From the NCBI GenBank assembly GCA_031380225.1, contig JANNFX010000138.1, positions 1 through 9,069 of the forward strand: 9,069 nt of DNA, in the 5' to 3' direction. Numbering within the stretch: the first letter of the stretch is position 1; every line of letters starts with the position of its first letter. Of this stretch, positions 1 to 5,806 are shown in pieces. The notes under the pieces were generated by a model. That model was not told where the DNA came from, searched no databases, and worked only from the letters and a program-made list of their open reading frames with translations. This DNA is from JANNFX01 sp031380225 (GTDB lineage: Bacteria > Pseudomonadota > Alphaproteobacteria > Rhizobiales > Hyphomicrobiaceae). Both the position numbers and the translations under genes were made by a program.

Positions 1-134
1 TGATGTTCGGCCGCTTCAATTGTGTCGAGATCGCCATAACCGTCGACAACCAACGGCGCAAATCCCGCTCTCCGGGCCGACGCGGCCAGCGCCCGCCCGG
101 AGTAAGCTGCAATCAATACTGCATTGTCACTCAA
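1..134 (-). CDS. ATP-grasp protein of the H4MPT C1-transfer cluster ('orf5' type), N-terminal fragment
   Basis: Only the first 44 codons are present; the gene runs off the left edge. Read on the minus strand from a TTG at 134-132, the peptide begins MSDNAVLIAAYSGRALAASA and continues through RRAGFAPLVVDGYGDLDTIE. This resembles the N-terminus of the ATP-grasp proteins ('orf5') encoded beside mch, mtdB and fae in methylotrophs with H4MPT-linked C1 transfer. The exact reaction of that family is unsettled; a role in H4MPT cofactor assembly is the usual suggestion. The start is inferred: no ATG lies in frame, and the TTG overlaps the mtdB stop (TTGA), which suggests translational coupling. The nearby GTG at 130 opens a frame that closes after five codons. 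The ATP-binding core lies outside the window, so the family call rests on the N-terminal pattern and the context. Confidence 0.68.
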   Translation of the reverse strand, partial: MSDNAVLIAAYSGRALAASARRAGFAPLVVDGYGDLDTIEAAEH

Positions 135-1030
135 GCCGTCAGCTCGCGAGCCAACGCGAACGCATGACGGAAGTCGAGGTTCAAAGGCTCCTTCGAGGAC
201 AGCATTTGTTTGAACAGACCCGACTCGGTCTTATACTTGATGTCGCCGATTGCGAGTGGGCCGACGCCGAGAGCGTTGCAGCCAGGCAGAGGCGCGCCGT
301 CCATGAACAACTCCATGCCTTCGACCCCGGCTGGTGGCACGGCGTTGACGTCTGCCACGACAAGCAATTTTTTGGCGATTGCTTTGTGCTCGGCCGATAC
401 AACGCGCACACCCGCGGCTGCGGCCGCGAAAATGACTTCGGCGTTTTCGATGATCTCGCGTTTTTGATCGTCAGTTTCGCCAGCGACAGGCGTCAGGTCA
501 ACGCCGAAGCGCTCTTTCGAGACTTTCGCCGAAGCGATGACGCGGTCAACGCCACGGTGCGCGACGAGGTGAACGTCTGCACCTTCAAGTGCAGTAATGA
601 TCGATGACGCAAAACCGACAACGCCAGTGGCGCCGAAGACAGCGACGCGCGTGCCTTTCCAGCCGCGGCCAAACTTGAATTTCAGGACCCGTTCGACACA
701 CGCGACCATTGCCGCTGCAGTTGTGAACGAGCCAGCGGGGTCTGCGAATACCGACAACTGGAACGGTGGCACCATAGCCTTCTTGGCCGCTTCCATCATG
801 TCGAGGGCGAGGAGCGCATCCTTGCCACCGATAAACATTCCGGTGCGGACACCGTAGTCAGGAGGGCGCGAGAAAATTGCGTCCTGGACAAGTGAACCAA
901 CTTCTTCGAGCGCCACGTTTGTATAGGGAATGATAACTTTGTAGCCCGCATCCGCCGCCATATTCACATCGAATGGGCTCATATGCTTCTTTGGCTCAAG
1001 CATATGCAGGATTGGCGTCGGATCGCTCAT
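131..1030 (-). CDS. mtdB: NAD(P)-dependent methylene-tetrahydromethanopterin dehydrogenase MtdB
   Basis: A cytoplasmic enzyme that oxidises methylene-H4MPT to methenyl-H4MPT with NAD(P)+, the step after condensation of formaldehyde with H4MPT in methylotrophs. The 299-residue length is normal for the Mtd family. It opens with an N-terminal substrate domain (PILHMLEPKKHMSPFDVNMA, then the DYGVRTGMFIGG segment around 58-69). The nucleotide-binding domain begins at about 120, with the Rossmann glycine motif GATGVVG at 133-139. The C-terminal PLPGCNALGVGPLAIG stretch is also typical. The ATG at 1030 has a good ribosome binding site (GGAG at 1042-1039, 8-nt spacing). The gene lies 35 bp downstream of mptG and overlaps the start of the ATP-grasp gene, so the three probably form one operon. 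MtdB is preferred over the paralogue MtdA because of the H4MPT neighbours; the two are similar enough that a tree would be needed to settle it. Confidence 0.93.
   Translation of the reverse strand: MSDPTPILHMLEPKKHMSPFDVNMAADAGYKVIIPYTNVALEEVGSLVQDAIFSRPPDYGVRTGMFIGGKDALLALDMMEAAKKAMVPPFQLSVFADPAGSFTTAAAMVACVERVLKFKFGRGWKGTRVAVFGATGVVGFASSIITALEGADVHLVAHRGVDRVIASAKVSKERFGVDLTPVAGETDDQKREIIENAEVIFAAAAAGVRVVSAEHKAIAKKLLVVADVNAVPPAGVEGMELFMDGAPLPGCNALGVGPLAIGDIKYKTESGLFKQMLSSKEPLNLDFRHAFALARELTA
980..1006 (-). other. Inverted repeat (hairpin) inside the 5' end of mtdB
   Basis: A perfect 9-bp inverted repeat, CATATGCTT at 980-988 and AAGCATATG at 998-1006, encloses a 9-nt loop. In the mtdB message it falls in codons 9-17 (HMLEPKKHM), starting about 24 nt after the start codon. 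It could fold in the mRNA near the initiating ribosome. It may equally be a by-product of codon choice, because the peptide itself is conserved. No function is shown. Confidence 0.35.
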
Positions 1031-1065
1031 TTAATAGTCTCCGTTTGTATAAGTAGGGAGTTTCC

Positions 1066-2094
1066 TCAATTGCCGTGCGATGGCAACGCGGCAACGGCCG
1101 CACCGGTATTCCGGCCTCGGACGACCTTGAGGTCAAGGCCCTCACGTCTAGCTGCATCGACTAAAGTTGAATAGAGCTTCCGTGCTGCTGCGTCGCTTTG
1201 AGCGAAGGCAAATCCGGTCGGCCCCCAAGAGCTCTGGCCAATGCCTTGTGCGCCAGCGGCTTCAAGTTGCTGGCAAATCCGCCCAACGGCCGGGCTCGAC
1301 CACGGGCTGCCGCCTTGGGCCGGGGCAAAATGCCCGCCAACGATTTTCTGAATTTGAGTCAATGCGGCGCCAAAGGTCGGCAAATCGGCTTCAACGAGTC
1401 CTGGTAAGAGTTGCATCAGAATCAAACGGCTGAGATGTCCGGCTTGACTGTCAGGAAACACAGGCAGTGTTGCGAAGGCGGATTTCTCGCGGTCGCCGTG
1501 CACACCAACGGCTTTGGGATCGAAGACCAACAACACGCGCCACTCATTGGGAAAGTTGTGCCGTGCCAGAACGGGCGGCGCGTGATCACCAGGACCGCGC
1601 CCGCCGTCAATAACGAACCCGCCATGATCGAACGCCGCCATACCGATGGCAGATCGCGCGCCGCGCTCAACCAATTCGCCAAGATCGCGGGTGGCGATGG
1701 CTTTACCGCCTAGTCGCGCCAAAGCCGTACCAATTGAGAGCGCCAATTGCGTTCCAGATCCGAGGCCAGCATGGGCTGGAATGGCGCGTTCGACATCGAC
1801 GCGATAGGCGCCATTCAATTCGAGAGCCGCTGCCAAGCGCTTGACGAGCTCCAAGGCGCGGTCTTTTTCCGGCCCGCTTGAGGCAAACTCTGACGCTTCT
1901 GAGAGCGTCAGTTCTGTATCTGGTTCGTCGACAGCCAAGCCAATGCTGCCGAACTTGCGGCCCAAGCTGCCATTGAGATCGAGAAAGCCCAAGTGCAACC
2001 TGGCGGGTGCGGACACTTTTATGGCGTTTGATTTAATCGTACCCTTTGGTGCGATCACACGCTCTGCTTGCTCGGAAACTTGTGTTCGAGCCAT
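1066..2094 (-). CDS. mptG: Beta-ribofuranosylaminobenzene 5'-phosphate synthase (MptG)
   Basis: A GHMP-kinase-superfamily enzyme that condenses PRPP with p-aminobenzoate (or 4-hydroxybenzoate), releasing CO2 and pyrophosphate. This is the committed step in making the arylamine side of tetrahydromethanopterin. The protein has 342 residues. It shows the family N-terminal motif SAPARLHLGFLDLNG at about 28-42 and the glycine-rich GHMP loop AHAGLGSGTQLAL at about 107-119. The C-terminal GQSSWGPTGFAF glycine loop is also present. It corresponds to 'orf4' of methylotroph H4MPT clusters. The ATG at 2094 is used because it is the only good in-frame start near the expected N-terminus. Its ribosome binding site is weak (GAGA-like), and residues 1-24 look like a variable extension. 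It is probably the first gene of the mptG-mtdB-ATP-grasp operon, with its promoter in the divergent region 2095-2240. Confidence 0.93.
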   Translation of the reverse strand: MARTQVSEQAERVIAPKGTIKSNAIKVSAPARLHLGFLDLNGSLGRKFGSIGLAVDEPDTELTLSEASEFASSGPEKDRALELVKRLAAALELNGAYRVDVERAIPAHAGLGSGTQLALSIGTALARLGGKAIATRDLGELVERGARSAIGMAAFDHGGFVIDGGRGPGDHAPPVLARHNFPNEWRVLLVFDPKAVGVHGDREKSAFATLPVFPDSQAGHLSRLILMQLLPGLVEADLPTFGAALTQIQKIVGGHFAPAQGGSPWSSPAVGRICQQLEAAGAQGIGQSSWGPTGFAFAQSDAAARKLYSTLVDAARREGLDLKVVRGRNTGAAVAALPSHGN

Positions 2095-2240
2095 TCTTGA
2101 CGTCTCGCAATCCGTGGGCGAATTCGCCCTTTAATGTCTTGTACCACTGCCGATCTATGATGATAGTGCCGCCTTATCGCGGCGCAAACCAGCCCCTAAT
2201 TCGGGTTGAGACGGTCGAGCGCATGGACAAGGAAATAGTT
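2095..2240. promoter_or_regulatory. Divergent intergenic region between mptG and the pterin dehydratase gene
   Basis: These 146 bp separate two divergently transcribed C1/pterin genes and must hold the promoters of both unless one is read through from elsewhere. I could not identify convincing -35/-10 boxes by eye. The clear structure in it is a 14-bp perfect palindrome at 2116-2129. The ribosome binding site of the plus-strand gene (AAGGA, 2229-2233) lies at its right end. Confidence 0.5.
2116..2129. promoter_or_regulatory. 14-bp perfect palindrome, candidate operator
   Basis: GGGCGAATTCGCCC reads the same on both strands. It lies 22 bp upstream of the mptG start codon and 112 bp upstream of the pterin dehydratase start. 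A dyad so placed between divergent genes could bind a dimeric regulator. The match to an operator is inference; no known factor site is recognised. Confidence 0.3.
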
Positions 2241-2621
2241 ATGACAATCAAGAAAGAAGCTGCCATGGCCGAGGCTGACGTCACCGTCTGGCTGGCTAAA
2301 AACCTGCCCGAATGGCGGCTTGAGGACGGTTGGGTGCGGCGCACATACAAGACCAACAGCTGGAAGGGCACGTTGATGGTCGTTAACACGGTCGGACATT
2401 TGGCCGAAGTGGCCTGGCATCACCCCGATATCACGGCATCGTATGCCTGGGTTGAGGTGCGTTTGATGACCCACTCCGCCAAGGGCATCACCATGAAAGA
2501 TTTGGAGCTGGCCCGCAAAATCGAAGACGTTGTGCACTGGCAGCCCGCGGCAAATCCCGAGTCTGCCTTAGATGGCACACCGTCAACCGATCTGCGATTT
2601 GCCTACATCAAGTATGATTAG
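2241..2621 (+). CDS. Pterin-4a-carbinolamine dehydratase-like protein (DCoH/PhhB family)
   Basis: A DCoH-fold protein of 126 residues. The family dehydrates 4a-hydroxytetrahydropterins. In methylotrophs a homologue is commonly found beside H4MPT genes, where its role is unsettled (pterin recycling or cofactor biosynthesis). The active-site signature is intact: E56-xxx-H60-H61-P62, a downstream aromatic at Y68, H78 in the THSAKGIT segment, and D87 before LELARKIE. The start is the ATG at 2241, chosen for its AAGGA ribosome binding site 7 nt upstream; an in-frame ATG at 2223 and longer extensions lack one. The tail after about residue 100 (ending LRFAYIKYD) is longer than in classical PhhB. The gene diverges from mptG and converges on the SH3-protein gene with only 3 bp between the stops. 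Confidence 0.9.
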   Translation: MTIKKEAAMAEADVTVWLAKNLPEWRLEDGWVRRTYKTNSWKGTLMVVNTVGHLAEVAWHHPDITASYAWVEVRLMTHSAKGITMKDLELARKIEDVVHWQPAANPESALDGTPSTDLRFAYIKYD

Positions 2622-2624
2622 CGC

Positions 2625-3584
2625 TCACTCAAGTTCGATGAATAGCCGGTTGACCCAACCGTATTGGTTCTGAAAGCCGACCGGGCACCATTCGGCCTGG
2701 CACATGCCCTTGAGAATAAGTCCGCGTGCGCCGGCCGGAATTGATCCCGTGACCGCAGCGTCGGCATTGGAACCGCTGCGCATATTGAGCACATCGTCAG
2801 TATTCACGCGCGCGACTTTATACGTCAGCATTGTCGCCGATGCCTTCGCAACCGGTTGAGGCGTCGTGAGTGCGACGCGAATAGCTGCCGTCTGTGGCTC
2901 TAGTTTCAAAGCGCTTTTTGGCAGCCACGTTTGAGGTTCATTCGCATCTGGAACAGTGACGGCATCAGGAGCGACAACAGCAGGCGCTGGGCGCGGTAGT
3001 ATCTGGACGAGTTGTGCTTGGACAGCACGAGGGGCTGCTTTCGGCTGCGGTTGAACCTGCAAGGCCGCCGCCTGCACTGGCTTCGCAGCTTGAGCCGCGG
3101 CACGTTCTTCGGCATTCCGGACCATCGCCGCCGCCGAGACGCCGCCAGTCAGCGCAGAGGCTGAAGCATAAAGCCGTTTCGGATTTGAGACGATCGAAGC
3201 CGTGCCAGTGTCGCCGTCATCCCGCGTCCAGGCGAACTTGCGGCCTTCGGGGCGGATCAACAAACAGCTTTGTTTGGCGTCAAACCAGCGGTTCCATTTC
3301 ATGCACAAGCTATTGCCGGAAATCCACCAGCGGCCACGGTCGCTCGTCGAGCCTAAGTAAAATGAGAGAAGTGTGGTGCGGCCGATCACCGTGCCATCGG
3401 CCGCGAATGTCAGCGGCAATGTGGCGCCAATCGGCGTGTCCAGTTCAACCGTGCCGCCAGAGATCAGCGACTTAATGGTTTCGCCCTTGATCGGGCGTGT
3501 CTCGGCGAGGGCCGGACCGGCGGCTGCCACAGCAGCCACAACAAAAACACAAACAGCCGTTGCCGGCACCGTCCCTAAACGCAT
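2625..3584 (-). CDS. Secreted protein with C-terminal bacterial SH3 domain
   Basis: A 319-residue exported protein. It has a signal peptide with a likely cleavage after ALA (residues 25-27), then a tryptophan/cysteine-containing domain at about 31-132 with IKGETIKSLISGGTV, RGRWWISGNSLCMKW and a second Cys at 107. A long Ala/Pro/Gln-rich, probably disordered linker spans about 140-250. A bacterial SH3-like domain at about 255-318 carries the LNMRSGSNADAAVTGSIPAG pattern, two cysteines (295, 300) and the closing YGWVNRLFIELE. Such SH3 domains usually bind cell-wall peptides. The N-terminal domain resembles small periplasmic alphaproteobacterial domains of unknown function. An ATG at 3584 is preferred over the GTG at 3587 because GAGGG (3595-3591) lies 6 nt from the ATG and only 3 nt from the GTG. 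No function can be assigned beyond an envelope location. Confidence 0.82.
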   Translation of the reverse strand: MRLGTVPATAVCVFVVAAVAAAGPALAETRPIKGETIKSLISGGTVELDTPIGATLPLTFAADGTVIGRTTLLSFYLGSTSDRGRWWISGNSLCMKWNRWFDAKQSCLLIRPEGRKFAWTRDDGDTGTASIVSNPKRLYASASALTGGVSAAAMVRNAEERAAAQAAKPVQAAALQVQPQPKAAPRAVQAQLVQILPRPAPAVVAPDAVTVPDANEPQTWLPKSALKLEPQTAAIRVALTTPQPVAKASATMLTYKVARVNTDDVLNMRSGSNADAAVTGSIPAGARGLILKGMCQAEWCPVGFQNQYGWVNRLFIELE

Positions 3585-3846
3585 CACATTCCCTCAAGCG
3601 CTCGCGCAAACTCCGCGAGTTTCCCGACCCGTGCCGAGACACATGCGTGTCATCCGTGGCAACGATGGGGCGGCACGGAAATTTTCTAACAGGTTGTTCA
3701 TTAATTCTTGATTGAGAATTGAGTTCGGAACGGCCGTTGATTGCCGCTGCCGGGGCGATACTCTTATTCAATGCGCGACGCGCGGGATGGGATGATTTAG
3801 GGTGCCGGTTATTCCTTGCTTTCCCCTCCTCACTCCATGATCTCCA
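3585..3846. other. Intergenic region between the SH3-protein gene and folK
   Basis: About 260 bp between divergent genes with no supported coding sequence. Three short inverted repeats stand out: CTCGCG/CGCGAG (3601-3606, 3614-3619) in the SH3-gene leader, GACAC/GTGTC (3638-3642, 3647-3651), and AATTCT/AGAATT (3703-3708, 3715-3720) within an AT-rich patch. The AT-rich patch around 3685-3722 is the most likely promoter area, but no sigma-70 box pair with proper spacing could be seen. Confidence 0.4.
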
Positions 3847-4362
3847 ATGCAACCCTACGACGCAATCATCGGGCTTGGCTCCAACATCGGTGACAAGCAG
3901 GCCAACATTGCCGCCGCGATTGAGCATCTGACCGCCGATGGCGCTTTGAAACTCGTGCGCCGTTCGCGCGATTTTCGTTCGGCGCCGTGGGGCAAAACTG
4001 ATCAGGACTGGTTCGTAAATGCCTGCATCACCGTTGCAACCAAGCTTGCACCAAGCGACGTTCTGGAGCGCTGCTTCGACGCCGAACGCGCCGCGCAGCG
4101 CGTGCGCCGCGAACGCTGGGGACCACGCACGCTCGATTGCGATCTACTGATCTACCGCGATAACGTCTCAGACGATCCGCACTTGACGCTACCACATCCA
4201 CAAATTACCGGCCGCGCGTTCGTGCTGGTGCCGCTGATCGAGATTGCTCCGGACGCGGTGATCAATGGTCAGCGCGCGACGGAGTGGCTTTCGAAGCTTG
4301 ATGCCAATGGTGTGGTGGCAGTGGTGAGCGCTGCGAAACGGGATCAAATCCCACCGGGCTAG
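3847..4362 (+). CDS. folK: 2-amino-4-hydroxy-6-hydroxymethyldihydropteridine diphosphokinase (FolK/HPPK)
   Basis: A cytoplasmic kinase that transfers pyrophosphate from ATP to 6-hydroxymethyl-7,8-dihydropterin, giving the activated pterin used by dihydropteroate synthase. The 171 residues match the usual HPPK size. Visible signatures are the N-terminal GLGSNIGDKQANI (9-21), FVNACITV (56-63), and the diagnostic RWGPRTLDCDLLIY (90-103) with the Mg-binding aspartates D97 and D99. The LPHPQITGRAFVLVPL block (115-130) is also present. The ATG at 3847 has no obvious ribosome binding site, but the conserved N-terminus begins directly after it. folP and folB are not adjacent. The neighbouring pterin and H4MPT genes make a shared pterin-supply role plausible, but this is inferred from position only. 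Confidence 0.95.
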   Translation: MQPYDAIIGLGSNIGDKQANIAAAIEHLTADGALKLVRRSRDFRSAPWGKTDQDWFVNACITVATKLAPSDVLERCFDAERAAQRVRRERWGPRTLDCDLLIYRDNVSDDPHLTLPHPQITGRAFVLVPLIEIAPDAVINGQRATEWLSKLDANGVVAVVSAAKRDQIPPG

Positions 4363-4441
4363 CGCCGGGCCAGATGCACTCGTGCACTTTAATTGAATTT
4401 GTGGTCTTGCACGTCCCAGAAGCCGGTGACAAAATGCCGGG

Positions 4442-4672
4442 ATGAACAAGATCGCCTCGACTCAGAAGTTGCGTGAGTTATCCGTTTCAGATCGGATGGA
4501 TCTCATCGAGGATGTGTGGGCCACGCTCAGCGAAACTCCCGAAAGCATTCCGGTGCCAGATTGGCACCGGGCCGAACTTGACGAGCGCATTGCCGCCCAC
4601 GAGCGCGATCCACGCGCCGCGCGGCCGTGGAACGAAGTCAAAGCGGAGATTTTAAGTTCACTGTGCAAATGA
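4442..4672 (+). CDS. Addiction-module antitoxin (RelE/ParE-associated, unstable-antitoxin family)
   Basis: A 76-residue acidic protein with the hallmarks of the 'putative addiction module component' antitoxins: an N-terminal helix LRELSVSDRMDLIEDVWATL (residues 10-29), the PVPDWHRAELDERIAAHERD segment (38-57), and a final RPWNEVKAEI. These proteins neutralise a cognate RelE/ParE-type toxin through direct binding. Its ATGA overlap with the next gene (antitoxin stop 4670-4672, toxin start 4669) is the usual two-gene layout of type II modules. No clear ribosome binding site precedes the ATG. The antitoxin frame is intact even though its partner toxin is interrupted. Confidence 0.85.
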   Translation: MNKIASTQKLRELSVSDRMDLIEDVWATLSETPESIPVPDWHRAELDERIAAHERDPRAARPWNEVKAEILSSLCK

Positions 4673-4965
4673 CGTTGCTGATCCGGCTTGAAGCTCATTA
4701 CGATGTACTCGAAGCGGCAGGTTGGTATGAACAGCGTCAGCCTGGACTTAGTCTCCAATTTGTCGCCGCGATCAGTGAGGGTTTTGAACGGATCGCTACC
4801 GGGCCTGCACGTTTTGCCCGGGGTCACCGTGAATTGCGGCGCGCACTTGTTAGTAAATTTCCATACGCAGTTTATTTCGTAGAATAGGGCGCAGATCAGA
4901 TTGTCCTGGCCGTCCTACATCAGCGCCGCGATTTCAAAGCTATTGATGAGCGGCTGAAAACGTAA
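4669..4965 (+). pseudogene. ParE/RelE-family toxin interrupted by an in-frame TAG
   Basis: The reading frame from the ATG at 4669 encodes a RelE/ParE-type toxin. The first 72 residues contain the helical RLEAHYDVLEAAGWYEQRQP start and the core RGHRELRRALVSKFPYAVYF (51-70). A TAG at 4885-4887 then stops translation. The same frame continues without any shift for 25 more codons to TAA at 4963-4965, reading GADQIVLAVLHQRRDFKAID before the end. That is exactly the C-terminal strand and H-x-R-R-D motif expected of the family. A single base change in codon 73 would therefore restore a 98-residue toxin. The likely result is an inactivated toxin that no longer threatens the cell. A sequencing error or amber readthrough is less likely but cannot be excluded from sequence alone. 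Confidence 0.85.
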
Positions 4966-5061
4966 TCGTTCGCTTGGAACCGGACGAGGACGCCATATCG
5001 ACCTTTGCGGTTTTGAACTAAGTTGCCCCATATATTTTTCTCATCCTCTCTTGAGGTCCAA

Positions 5062-5700
5062 ATGGCTCATGCGCAACATCCCCGGGTCTTCATTTCGTAT
5101 CGCCACACGGAGCGAACGGGCACGCCAGACGCGGACGATTTCAATCGTCAGCATGTCGAATGGGTCGAGCAGTTTGCCCATGACCTTGCCGCACACGGTG
5201 TGGAGCCGGTGCTTGATGCGCGCGTGCGCCAGATTGCGGGGCCGCTGTTTGATACCGATCTCGCGACTGAACCCGGCATTGCCAATCTGACCATGGCGTC
5301 GATCCATGTCTGTCATGCGTTTCTGCCGATCATCACGCCGGGCTGGGTCGAGCGCATCGGCTATGGAAACTTCGAAGAACAGCGGACCTGGCAGGACGGT
5401 TACGTGTTCGACGAATGGCAGACGGCTGCTGCGAGCGCGATGGCGGGGCAAATCCAGATCGTGCCGATTTTCAGAAGCGGCGGGCTCGAAAATGCCCTCG
5501 AGATTCCCCTCATTCGCAACGCCGGAATTTTATTCGCGTTTGAGGATGACGCGCCTTATGAGGACAATATTGGGCTGCTCGCCGATTTCCTTCACAATGG
5601 CCGGGCTATTGCGCAGCCGTCATCCGATATGCAGCTCACCGAATGGCTGGCAGTGCTGTGGAAGAAATTTGCGAAGGCGGCGAATGATCAGGGCGCGTGA
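5062..5700 (+). CDS. Stand-alone TIR-domain protein
   Basis: A 212-residue soluble protein with no signal peptide or membrane segment. It opens with the TIR box-1 pattern RVFISYRHT (8-16), followed by HVEWVEQFAHDLAAHGVEPVLD (31-52), a typical first helix and second strand. Later come CHAFLPIITPGWVERIG (84-100) and GYVFDEWQTAA (113-123). Glu118 in the latter sits where TIR NAD-hydrolases carry their catalytic glutamate; that is a positional guess. Bacterial TIR proteins are often NADases or signalling modules in phage defence or virulence, usually with a partner sensor. No partner is adjacent here. The ATG at 5062 is chosen for GAGG (5053-5056) 5 nt upstream; a longer TTG start at 5023 lacks one. 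It follows the broken toxin after 96 bp. Confidence 0.8.
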   Translation: MAHAQHPRVFISYRHTERTGTPDADDFNRQHVEWVEQFAHDLAAHGVEPVLDARVRQIAGPLFDTDLATEPGIANLTMASIHVCHAFLPIITPGWVERIGYGNFEEQRTWQDGYVFDEWQTAAASAMAGQIQIVPIFRSGGLENALEIPLIRNAGILFAFEDDAPYEDNIGLLADFLHNGRAIAQPSSDMQLTEWLAVLWKKFAKAANDQGA

Positions 5701-5740
5701 CGCGACAATCTCTTTCAAACTCGCTTTGATCGTTATGTCC

Positions 5741-5780
5741 AAAACAAAAAAATGCCGCGGAGGCTGACCTCCGCGGCATT
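5741..5780 (-). terminator. Rho-independent terminator of the cytochrome c gene
   Basis: A perfect 13-bp stem, AATGCCGCGGAGG (5751-5763) and CCTCCGCGGCATT (5768-5780), has a 4-nt loop. Read on the minus strand it is followed by TTTTTGTTTT (5750-5741), the classical U-rich tail. It lies 26 bp past the cytochrome stop. On the plus strand the tail is not T-rich, so it would end the TIR transcript less efficiently, if at all. Confidence 0.9.
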
Positions 5781-5806
5781 ATTCGATTCAATTTGCAGTT
5801 ACGCGA

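Noticed and set aside
20..607. Long plus-strand open frame of 195 codons opposite mtdB
   Set aside because: It lies antisense to a strongly supported MtdB frame, has unremarkable Arg/Asp-rich composition and no recognised motif; a GC-rich shadow.
2119..2132. GAATTCGCCCTT resembles the edge of a common TA-cloning vector site
   Set aside because: Only 12 bases match, they arise from a local palindrome, and both flanks are coherent C1/pterin genes with no other vector sequence; contamination is not supported.
3737..3762. TTGATT and GATACT upstream of folK, considered as a promoter
   Set aside because: The spacer is 14 bp and the -10 match is partial; not enough to call.
3472..3927. Minus-strand open frame of 151 codons across the SH3-gene/folK intergenic region
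   Set aside because: It overlaps the folK start and the SH3-protein signal peptide in another frame and has a basic, low-complexity composition with no family pattern.
4375..4386. Inverted repeat TGCAC-TC-GTGCA after folK, considered as a terminator
   Set aside because: The stem is only 5 bp with a 2-nt loop too small to fold, and the tail is just TTT; not a credible terminator.
5013..5036. TTGAAC and TATATT upstream of the TIR gene, considered as a sigma-70 promoter
   Set aside because: The spacer is only 12 bp, well short of the 16-18 bp needed.
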